Below, one piece after another: positions 8,537 to 15,122 of a stretch of 32,925 nt of DNA. The translations under genes were made by a program, and so were the position numbers. Every line of letters starts with the position of its first letter. The stretch's first letter is position 1. A model generated the notes under the pieces. That model searched no databases. It worked only from the letters and a program-made list of their open reading frames with translations, and was not told the origin of the DNA. The stretch lies in the NCBI GenBank assembly GCA_964406005.1, contig CAYOPZ010000034.1, forward strand, positions 1 through 32,925. Reading direction: 5' to 3'. The DNA comes from CAYOPZ01 sp964406005 (GTDB taxonomy: Bacteria > Bacteroidota > Bacteroidia > Bacteroidales > SM23-62).

Positions 8537-9553
8537 TCAGTTTTCCTTTATTTCCGGGATACGCGGTATCCTCCACTTCATTTCCTGTCCGTCCTCCCGG
8601 CTTTCGATCTGGGAACCGGTTAAGTGCCTGAAGGAACGGTTCAGTTTTTCGATTCCATCAATGCCGGCGGGATTGTCCAGGATTCTGGGTCGCACTGCAT
8701 GTGTGACCACCACATTCTGTTCCGTGTCAAGTCCGACCCTGATGTGAACAGGTCTCATGGGGCTTACGATCATTTTACGGAAAACCCAGTTCACGATAAA
8801 CAACAGGCTTCCCGGGACGATCTGAAGACGCGACCCGTTTTCAATATCCGTTTCAAGGGTCATGCTTTTCTTAACATTATAACCCAGCAGATAAACCAAT
8901 TCGCCGGCTGCCTCGATTTCACGGGCCAGGTCCGTGATATCCTCGTGCCTGTTGTCGAGCATGTACCTGTAATGTTTTGAAAGTATGTTGATGTATTTTT
9001 CAGACTCCTGCACGTCCAGATGGACTAGGTTTACAAGTGTTTCCATGCAGTACAGAAAAAGTCCCGGATTCATGTCGTGCTTGAAGTTCTCGAGTTCCAG
9101 TTCCAGCTGTCTCTCAAGATCTACTTCTTTCTGAATGGCAATGTCCTTTAACCGAGTGAGGTTGGATCTGCCGAGGTAATACAGATGCACCATGAAATTC
9201 ATAAGCAGGAAAAGGATGTTTATGGTGATCAGTTCGGTCCTGAGATACAAATTCCCTATAAAAACAAGGAAATATACAACAATGAAGGCGGAATTCAGAA
9301 GGACGGTCGCCGACAGAAGGATCAAAGAATGAAATATGACATTACGGATCTCTCTCCTGAAAAGATAAACCGCCAGTTCATGATTCATGTAGCTGAGAAG
9401 AACGAGAAAGGCCGCCTCCCGGCTGAAAAAATTTCCTGCAAGCTGGTCAAGGCTGTCAAATACGGTCAGCATGGCCAGGTATAATATCAGTCCTGCTATA
9501 AACGGGAAAAGGATCCTGAATGCAATCTCGTTCGCGTTTGTTTTATTCATCAT
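8537..9553 (-). CDS. LytS-type sensor with degenerate kinase core (probable pseudokinase)
   Basis: The 338-residue protein has four predicted membrane helices (within about 10-130), a coiled linker and a region that aligns with the LytS/YehU His_kinase family. The signature usually read as NPHFLFN is NPGLFLYC here (162-169), so the phosphoacceptor His is Gly164. The ATP-binding N-box, ENAVKHN in the neighbour, reads VNWVFRK (254-260), and the glycine-rich GMGLENI motif is replaced by GIDGIEKL. The fold may persist but autophosphorylation looks impossible. It overlaps the start of the intact kinase gene's 3' end by 11 bp and sits 8 bp before the regulator, so all three are probably one transcript. 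It may be an allosteric partner of the intact kinase. Confidence 0.85.
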   Translation of the reverse strand: MMNKTNANEIAFRILFPFIAGLILYLAMLTVFDSLDQLAGNFFSREAAFLVLLSYMNHELAVYLFRREIRNVIFHSLILLSATVLLNSAFIVVYFLVFIGNLYLRTELITINILFLLMNFMVHLYYLGRSNLTRLKDIAIQKEVDLERQLELELENFKHDMNPGLFLYCMETLVNLVHLDVQESEKYINILSKHYRYMLDNRHEDITDLAREIEAAGELVYLLGYNVKKSMTLETDIENGSRLQIVPGSLLFIVNWVFRKMIVSPMRPVHIRVGLDTEQNVVVTHAVRPRILDNPAGIDGIEKLNRSFRHLTGSQIESREDGQEMKWRIPRIPEIKEN

Positions 9554-10589
9554 GGGCTTCCAGAAGCGGAAGGATTACCGTGAAATGCTCATCCTTCCTG
9601 ATTACCATTTTCCTGTTTGTAAGGAACCTGTAACGCTTTTGTATGTTTTCCAGGCCCATTCCGCCGGCAGAAGCATGACCCGGTGTAACTATGATGTTAT
9701 TCCGGACAACCAGGGTCTCCTGTTCATTGAATATACTTATCCGGAGCGGGTGTTCCGTGCTCAGCCTGTTGTGCTTGACCGCGTTCTCAACAAGCATTTG
9801 TACGCTCATCGGCGGAATTTTCATGGATCCGGCATCATCGTCAACATCGATCTCCATGGAAAATGCATTTTCAAACCTTGTTTGCATCAGGGAACCGTAA
9901 TCCGTAACCACCATCAGCTCATCCTTCAGTGAAATTACGGGACATTCAAAATGATCCATGACGGACTGGTAGAGGCTGGCAAGATGCCTGATAAAGGCAT
10001 CCGCTTTTCCGGGGTTCCTGTAAATCAGGGAAGAGATCGTATTCAGGGAGTTGAAGATGAAGTGGGGACTGATCTGGTTTCGAAGGGATTCATTCCTCAG
10101 ATTCATTTGTTCCGTTCGTATCTTTGTCGCCTCCACCTGCATTCTTTGCAGCCCCCCGTATGTATCGAGGCTGTGACCGATTACAGGGTAGACAATCCCC
10201 GTGAAGATGCTTACCGCAATGCCCCTGGGCAGGAGATCCGACCATGTTTCGGCAAATTCCGACAGGGATATCCCCTGCAGGAAGATGCTTTTGTAGATCA
10301 GCGTACCGGTCCCGAAAATTCCCGGGATGAGTATAAGGCAAATCACAATCCTGTATATTAAAGGAATGCCCGAAATGCTTTCTGAGAACAGCCTTTTTCG
10401 GACAAGGCAGAGGATATAATACAGAGCAAATGCACCGGGAACAACCGTAAGTACCATATAAACCAGGGAATCCCATTGCGAAATTACCCCCCCGACCGTT
10501 CCCCGTATGGCAAAACAGGTGTATATGAAAAGCAGGATCGCATATACGGAGCCATACAGAACAATCCGCATTGCAACCCTGCTTTTCAT
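9543..10589 (-). CDS. LytS-family sensor histidine kinase
   Basis: The 348-residue protein has four predicted membrane helices (about 8-140), then a coiled segment and an intact LytS-type catalytic region. QISPHFIFNSLN places the phosphoacceptor at His176. The N-box is LVENAVKHN (about 266-274), and the ATP lid has GGMGLENIQKR (309-319). It overlaps the downstream pseudokinase gene and is probably co-transcribed with it and with the LytTR regulator. There is no recognisable extracytoplasmic sensory domain, so the signal is likely sensed in or at the membrane. The start at 10589 is an ATG. Confidence 0.93.
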   Translation of the reverse strand: MKSRVAMRIVLYGSVYAILLFIYTCFAIRGTVGGVISQWDSLVYMVLTVVPGAFALYYILCLVRKRLFSESISGIPLIYRIVICLILIPGIFGTGTLIYKSIFLQGISLSEFAETWSDLLPRGIAVSIFTGIVYPVIGHSLDTYGGLQRMQVEATKIRTEQMNLRNESLRNQISPHFIFNSLNTISSLIYRNPGKADAFIRHLASLYQSVMDHFECPVISLKDELMVVTDYGSLMQTRFENAFSMEIDVDDDAGSMKIPPMSVQMLVENAVKHNRLSTEHPLRISIFNEQETLVVRNNIIVTPGHASAGGMGLENIQKRYRFLTNRKMVIRKDEHFTVILPLLEAHDE

Positions 10590-10618
10590 GGCTTTCGGGA
10601 AATAGAATGCATAATAAC

Positions 10619-10626
10619 CAAAAATA
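10619..10626 (-). promoter_or_regulatory. Possible -7 element for the LytS operon
   Basis: Minus-strand TATTTTTG matches TAnnTTTG and lies about 30 nt before the kinase ATG at 10589, in the 60-bp gap behind the repeat-protein gene. A -33 TTG is not evident. It could give the kinase group its own promoter, although read-through from the repeat-protein gene is also possible. Confidence 0.35.
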
Positions 10627-10649
10627 AGGAATTTCCGTAAGACCCCGGA

Positions 10650-11721
10650 TTACAGGATCGCATCCATGGCCCTTCTGTATTCCGAGTCGGAACTTAAGGT
10701 TCTGGCGGTTTCGAAGTACAGGTCCCGAAGCCCTTCGTCCCCTTCCGGGATTTTCACGGCCACTGCACGAAGAACGGCCCCCTTCTCAGTATTCGAAGAG
10801 ATCTTCCCGGCAGATTGAAGGATGCCCGTGATTACTTCTTTATCAATCTCTCCGTTGCTGATCATTGCCCTGAGCACCCTTCCCTTCTCCGTAGAGCTTG
10901 ACATTTTATCCACGGCCCTGAAAAAAGCATCCAGGACAGACTGCTCGTTGATCATATGCGGAATGCATGCCCTCAGCACTCTGCCTTTTTCAGTATTGGA
11001 ACTTAAACGTGAAGTTGTCTCCAGTAATGTGATCATTGATTGCCGGTTGTGGGAATACTTTTCAAGCGCATACCGGAGCACACTCCCTTTCTCCGTATTG
11101 CTCGACATGGAAGCGATCACACCGAAATAGGCCTCACGGGTATCCGGATCTTTCAGATCGATCTTTTGAATTGTCCTCAGCACACGTCCTTTCTCGGTGT
11201 TGGAACTCATCTTCCGGCATGCACCAAGATACCCGACCATGGCCGGTCCTTCCAGCATGTTTTTACCGATGCAATCGCGAAGCACCGAACCTTTTTCGGT
11301 GTTGCTCGACATATGGTTGACCGCATCGAAAAAGGCTTCCGTCATCTGTTTGTTCCCAAAATCAATCCCGGGAACCGACCGGAGGACCCTGCCGGCCTCC
11401 GTATTGCTGCTCAGTTTTGCAACAGATATGAAAAGATGCTCCAGTACCGGGGGTGTAAGATCCTGGTTCCGGAGGGTATGTCTCAGGACGCTGCCCGCTT
11501 CTGTATTGCTCGACATTCTGTCGATTCCCTGGAAATAGGCGTTCAGCAGCATCTGGTTCGAAAAGTCAAGCTTGGTCCCGATGCTCCTGTAGATCCTTCC
11601 CCTTTCGGAATTGGATGACAGTCTTGAAAAGGCATTAAAATAACTTACCGCAACATCATTGTCCCGAAGGAACAGGCCGGAATAATCCCTGAACAACCTG
11701 CCGCATTGCGAGTTGGAGCTT
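10650..11721 (-). repeat. Eleven 102-bp-phased coding repeats
   Basis: The DNA encoding the 34-residue repeats recurs about every 102 bp; on the plus strand the shared block resembles ccttctcngtattgnncgacat. Central copies (10850-11530) are the most alike and outer copies have diverged. Such an array could expand or contract by recombination. Confidence 0.75.
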
Positions 11722-12344
11722 ATGCTTGCGGCGATGGACCCGGCCACGGTTTCCAGTTCCTGATTCGTCAGGTCCTGTCCGGACAGAAGCACCGAAAAAT
11801 ACAGACTTTTTACGCTGTTGCTCACGATCTCCCGGATCTCGTCCAGGAAACCGTTCAGCCCCCCGGATTTGAAGATCCGGTCTGTCCTTCTCTCCGCATC
11901 GATCCCGGAAGCACGCACCACATCAATGAGGATATCCTCCATCCATCGTCTTCCTTCCGGCTCGAAAGGCACTTCCTTCCTCCCTTCGTGATACTCGTAT
12001 GAAAGCCTGCCGTTCCTGTCGCTGGTGACAAGCAATTCGCGTTTGTTTCCAAAGGTTTTCACGCTGAAGTTCAGATATCCGCCGGGGGATATGCTTTGTA
12101 TGGACATGTCATCCTTTCCGATCCTTATATCTCCGTCGAATTTTATCTCCATCTCGTCAATACCGTTCACAATCCTCTTCCGGATCGGGCCGGTGATACG
12201 ATATGACTGGTAATTCATTCCGGCCGTATCATCCCGTGGTTGATGCAACCGGGGTGAAAACCGGGTGGAGGCGGCTTCCGTGATGCTTGCTTGGGGCATG
12301 AGTAAGAAAGCCAGTAAAACCGGTAAAAAAAGATTTTTTCTCAT
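10650..12344 (-). CDS. Secreted repeat (solenoid) protein related to the BlaR1/M56 C-terminal region
   Basis: The start is placed at the ATG at 12344, which begins a clear signal peptide (RKNLFLPVLLAFLLMPQA); the open frame further upstream lacks coding character. The 564-residue protein has an N-terminal beta-rich region (about 45-180, with ISPGGYLNF, PFEPEGRRWMEDIL and VSNSVKSLYFSVLL). Eleven copies of a motif close to MSSNTEKGRVLR then start at residues 209, 243, 278, 312, 346, 380, 414, 448, 482, 516 and 551, an almost exact 34-residue period. The N-terminal motifs and repeat positions resemble, from memory, the periplasmic C-terminal part of M56/BlaR1-like proteins, where the repeat reads SDYE. 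The peptidase and membrane part is absent here. An alpha-alpha solenoid is the likely fold. The function is unknown; it lies 60 bp upstream of a LytS kinase gene on the same strand. Confidence 0.85.
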   Translation of the reverse strand: MRKNLFLPVLLAFLLMPQASITEAASTRFSPRLHQPRDDTAGMNYQSYRITGPIRKRIVNGIDEMEIKFDGDIRIGKDDMSIQSISPGGYLNFSVKTFGNKRELLVTSDRNGRLSYEYHEGRKEVPFEPEGRRWMEDILIDVVRASGIDAERRTDRIFKSGGLNGFLDEIREIVSNSVKSLYFSVLLSGQDLTNQELETVAGSIAASISSNSQCGRLFRDYSGLFLRDNDVAVSYFNAFSRLSSNSERGRIYRSIGTKLDFSNQMLLNAYFQGIDRMSSNTEAGSVLRHTLRNQDLTPPVLEHLFISVAKLSSNTEAGRVLRSVPGIDFGNKQMTEAFFDAVNHMSSNTEKGSVLRDCIGKNMLEGPAMVGYLGACRKMSSNTEKGRVLRTIQKIDLKDPDTREAYFGVIASMSSNTEKGSVLRYALEKYSHNRQSMITLLETTSRLSSNTEKGRVLRACIPHMINEQSVLDAFFRAVDKMSSSTEKGRVLRAMISNGEIDKEVITGILQSAGKISSNTEKGAVLRAVAVKIPEGDEGLRDLYFETARTLSSDSEYRRAMDAIL

Positions 12345-12471
12345 GATTTCGTGCTTTAAAGGGTTTCCCGGATCAAAATTCGGGAATTCATCCTGACCCT
12401 GAAAACGGGATGTATTGAATTGCACAATAAGGTAAGTGAATTGTAAATAAGGGTGTGCTGCCGAATACCGG

Positions 12472-13512
12472 TCAGGTCTTGTGATAGCGTTCGAGTATCT
12501 CCATGGCGGCATGGAAGGAACTCTTTCTTCCGTCGAGGACCTCTTTTTCAAGTCGCTCGAGATGCTTCCTGACCCCTGGGTCGGCATAAAAATGCGAGCG
12601 CAGGGATTCGTTTATGTACTCGTACATCCAGTACCTTGACTGCCGGGCCCGCCGGGCTGCAAAATAGTCGTTGCGTTCTGTGACAACAATGTATTCCGTG
12701 ATCATTTTCCAGACCTCTTCAAGTCCGCTGTTCTCCAGTGCCGAACTGCACATTACACCGGGCGTCCAGCCCGATTCGGAAGGCGGGAACAGATGCAGGG
12801 CATTACGGTAATCTGTCGCGGCCCTTTCGGCCTTTTCCCTGTTGTCCCCGTCCGCCTTTGTAATGACAATGGCATCGGCCATTTCCATGATCCCGCGCTT
12901 GATCCCCTGTAGTTCATCCCCGGCTCCCGCAAGCATAAGCAGCAGAAAGAAATCCACCATGGAATGGACGGTTGTCTCGGATTGTCCTACTCCCACGGTT
13001 TCAATAAATACCACATCAAAACCGCAGGCTTCGCAAAGAATGATACTTTCTCGGGTCTTCCGTGCAACCCCTCCCGGGGAGCCTCCGGAAGGACTGGGCC
13101 TGATAAAAGCCCCGGGGTTGGCGGAAAGAACTTCCATCCTTGTTTTATCCCCGAGAATGCTGCCTCCGGAACGTTCGCTGGAAGGGTCAATGGCAAGAAC
13201 GGCAAGTCGTTTTCCCTTTTTGGTCAGGTATATGCCAAATGCCTCGATAAATGTACTTTTCCCGACCCCGGGCACGCCCGTGATCCCTATTCTTACCGAG
13301 TTGCCCGAGCGGGGCAGGCATCCCCGGATGATTTCCCTTGCCAGCGGCTGGTGTTCAGGCAGGGTGCTTTCAATAACGGTGATCGCCTGGCTGAGTACGG
13401 ACCTGTCGCCTGCAAGTATACCCTCGATATACTCTTTGCCAGGCAGGATGCGCTTGCGGCGCTGACGAAATTGCTCCTGCGCATCAGGGTTGATGATTTT
13501 CTTTTCAGACAT
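12472..13512 (-). CDS. meaB: MeaB/ArgK-family GTPase (methylmalonyl-CoA mutase chaperone)
   Basis: The 346-residue G3E-class GTPase protects and reloads the B12-dependent methylmalonyl-CoA mutase. It has the Walker A motif GVPGVGKST (79-87), the base motif AIDPSSERSGGSILGDKTRM, FIRPSPSGG, the ETVGVGQSE switch region and the TKADGDN guanine-specificity motif. The start is the ATG at 13512 (MSEKKII), because the thioredoxin-like gene ends at 13514 and residues upstream in the open frame do not belong to the family. The mutase genes (mutA/mutB) are not in this window. The 1-bp spacing to the upstream gene indicates co-transcription with the thioredoxin-like and DUF1573 genes. Confidence 0.95.
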   Translation of the reverse strand: MSEKKIINPDAQEQFRQRRKRILPGKEYIEGILAGDRSVLSQAITVIESTLPEHQPLAREIIRGCLPRSGNSVRIGITGVPGVGKSTFIEAFGIYLTKKGKRLAVLAIDPSSERSGGSILGDKTRMEVLSANPGAFIRPSPSGGSPGGVARKTRESIILCEACGFDVVFIETVGVGQSETTVHSMVDFFLLLMLAGAGDELQGIKRGIMEMADAIVITKADGDNREKAERAATDYRNALHLFPPSESGWTPGVMCSSALENSGLEEVWKMITEYIVVTERNDYFAARRARQSRYWMYEYINESLRSHFYADPGVRKHLERLEKEVLDGRKSSFHAAMEILERYHKT

Positions 13513-13513
13513 C

Positions 13514-13858
13514 TCAGGCAAACTCCCTGTCGAGGATTTCCCGTACCTGTTCCCGGGTCTGCAGTCCGGAGGTAGCTGCAACCACCTTTCCCTTTTTGTA
13601 ATATACAGTAAAGGGAAGGCCCATAAAACCCCGGCATTCCGGAAGGCTTCTAATGACATCCACCTGGGGATGGTCAAAGGCAAAATCAAAGAAAGACACT
13701 TGCGGATAGCCTGTTCCCAGCTCGATCATGGCCTGGTATACCGGTATGCACATCGGCCCCATACGGCCGCAGCAGATCATTACGCTTTCAAATTCATCGA
13801 GTATTTTCCGGAAATGTTCCCCGCTTTCAATATGATTTAAACTGGTTTGTAATATCAT
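13514..13858 (-). CDS. Thioredoxin-like protein with atypical Cys spacing
   Basis: The 114-residue protein has a thioredoxin fold by pattern: a central strand VSFFDFAFD, a cis-Pro loop (MGLPFTVYYKKGKVV) and the C-terminal helix TREQVREIL. The usual WCGPC site is missing. Instead the segment around 29-37 reads CCGRMGPMC, giving Cys29, Cys30 and Cys37, plus Cys75 further on. Without a CxxC motif, redox chemistry is uncertain; disulfide shuffling through Cys30/Cys37 or a non-redox role is possible. No signal peptide is seen, so it is cytoplasmic. It lies 5 bp after the DUF1573 gene and 1 bp before meaB. Confidence 0.85.
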   Translation of the reverse strand: MILQTSLNHIESGEHFRKILDEFESVMICCGRMGPMCIPVYQAMIELGTGYPQVSFFDFAFDHPQVDVIRSLPECRGFMGLPFTVYYKKGKVVAATSGLQTREQVREILDREFA

Positions 13859-13863
13859 CTGAA

Positions 13864-14958
13864 TCAGGTGGAAGCCGCGGTGACCGTTCCCTTGACCCAG
13901 AGAATGCTGCGGGAATGCTCGGGATCGTTCGAGATGATGGTGATTGTCTTATTCTGTTTGCCTGACTTCCCGGCAGAATTGAATACCACCTCCATGGTGG
14001 TGCTTTCTCCGGCCTTAATGACATCATTCCTGGGATTCGCTACCGTACATCCGCAGCTGGCCGAAACGTTATGGATAATGAGATCCGATTTCCCGGAGTT
14101 GGTAATCGTAAAGGTGTATTCGACCTTTTCCCCCTGTTTGATTTCGTTGAAATCAAAGGTATTCTGATTGAAACCTATGTGGGGTGCATTGGCCCTCTGT
14201 TCGGGGGAAAGGGAGGAAAAATCCTCCTCGATTGTAGCACTTACCGTCAGTCGATTGTTTCCCGTAAATTCATCGTCAAGAAGAATATCCACCCTGTCAG
14301 AGGCAAATCCCCAGGCATTTTTCAGCCTTGAATCATAAACCCCTTCCAGCACCCCTTTCTGACCGGGTTGAAGTATTTCGGGCTTTGCAGTGAGGGAAAG
14401 ATGCGCAGGGAGGTTCCTGAAACCGATTTTCACCGGTTGGCTGGTTACGTTTATTATTTCAACGGACTGGAAACCCTGCTTGTCCTTGAATACCCTTCCA
14501 AAGCTCATATGATTCGTGACCAGCCTGATCTTTCCCATGCTGTATCGGTATGTATCCTCCAGCGTAAGGGGTTTGGGGACCACTTCTCCCTTGATGGTCA
14601 GTACATTGTTGGGTGTGGAAGCATTGGACGTTACCGCTATGGTTTTACTGAAAACGCCGGGGCGGTTTGCAGGATTGTACGTGGCAGCAATGAATCCACT
14701 GGCGCCCGGAAGGACGGGCTCTTTTGACCAGCTCGGAGCAGTGCAGCCGCAGCTGGCACGGACCTGCTTGATCAGCAGGGGAACGCTTCCCGTATTGGTG
14801 AATTCGAATTTATAGGTGACGGGGCCATCAGCTTCATTGAACTTCCCGAAGTCATGCGTTTCCGTATTGAAAGATATACTGGCTTCCTTCGTCTGTGCCA
14901 GGGCCGCCAAACCGGGGATCAACACAAACAGTGCAACAATGATAAGCTTATTTTTCAT
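13864..14958 (-). CDS. Secreted protein with two DUF1573 (ASPM-like Ig) domains
   Basis: The 364-residue protein has a signal peptide (KNKLIIVALFVLIPGLAALAQ). Two DUF1573 domains follow, one near residues 27-125 and the other near 265-360. Each carries the family signature: HDFG or FDFNEI, then FTNTG or ITNSG, then ASCGCT followed by a proline or glycine-containing turn. The middle section (about 130-260) is another Ig-like fold with weaker signature. DUF1573 proteins are common in Bacteroidetes and are periplasmic or surface exposed; their molecular role is not established. The ATG at 14958 is preferred over an in-frame TTG two codons upstream. It is the first gene of a three-gene unit with the thioredoxin-like and MeaB genes. 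Confidence 0.92.
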   Translation of the reverse strand: MKNKLIIVALFVLIPGLAALAQTKEASISFNTETHDFGKFNEADGPVTYKFEFTNTGSVPLLIKQVRASCGCTAPSWSKEPVLPGASGFIAATYNPANRPGVFSKTIAVTSNASTPNNVLTIKGEVVPKPLTLEDTYRYSMGKIRLVTNHMSFGRVFKDKQGFQSVEIINVTSQPVKIGFRNLPAHLSLTAKPEILQPGQKGVLEGVYDSRLKNAWGFASDRVDILLDDEFTGNNRLTVSATIEEDFSSLSPEQRANAPHIGFNQNTFDFNEIKQGEKVEYTFTITNSGKSDLIIHNVSASCGCTVANPRNDVIKAGESTTMEVVFNSAGKSGKQNKTITIISNDPEHSRSILWVKGTVTAAST

Positions 14959-15016
14959 GATCAACGATTTTGTAATGATTCTGTGAATTTCTTTGTAATC
15001 CTTGTAATCTGGATAA

Positions 15017-15024
15017 CAAAATTA
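15017..15024 (-). promoter_or_regulatory. -7 element for the DUF1573-thioredoxin-meaB unit
   Basis: Minus-strand TAATTTTG matches TAnnTTTG and would start transcription near 15010, about 50 nt before the ATG at 14958. No clear -33 TTG is seen at the expected distance. Confidence 0.4.
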
Positions 15025-15105
15025 AAAATTTATTGTTTACCAGTTGAGCATAGGACTCAAAATTAATTGACAGGGTTGCATGAATATGATTGACCAAAAT
15101 AGTCT

Positions 15106-15113
15106 TAACTTTG
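15106..15113 (+). promoter_or_regulatory. -7 element for the propeller/barrel gene
   Basis: TAACTTTG matches TAnnTTTG. Transcription would begin near 15119, only a few nucleotides before the ATG at 15123, so the mRNA may be almost leaderless. This also argues against the in-frame TTG at 15090 as start, because it would lie upstream of the promoter. A TTG at 15076-15078 is somewhat far for a -33 element. Confidence 0.45.
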
Positions 15114-15122
15114 CCTTTTGCC

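Noticed and set aside
12345..12587. Extended N-terminus of the repeat protein
   Set aside because: The upstream residues carry no signal or domain and run into the meaB gene, while the signal peptide begins at the ATG at 12344.
12842..13575. Plus-strand open frames of 203-207 codons
   Set aside because: Antisense shadows of the meaB gene, which has unmistakable GTPase motifs.
13513..13689. Extended N-terminus of MeaB
   Set aside because: It would overlap the thioredoxin-like gene and lacks family similarity; MeaB proteins begin near the ATG at 13512.
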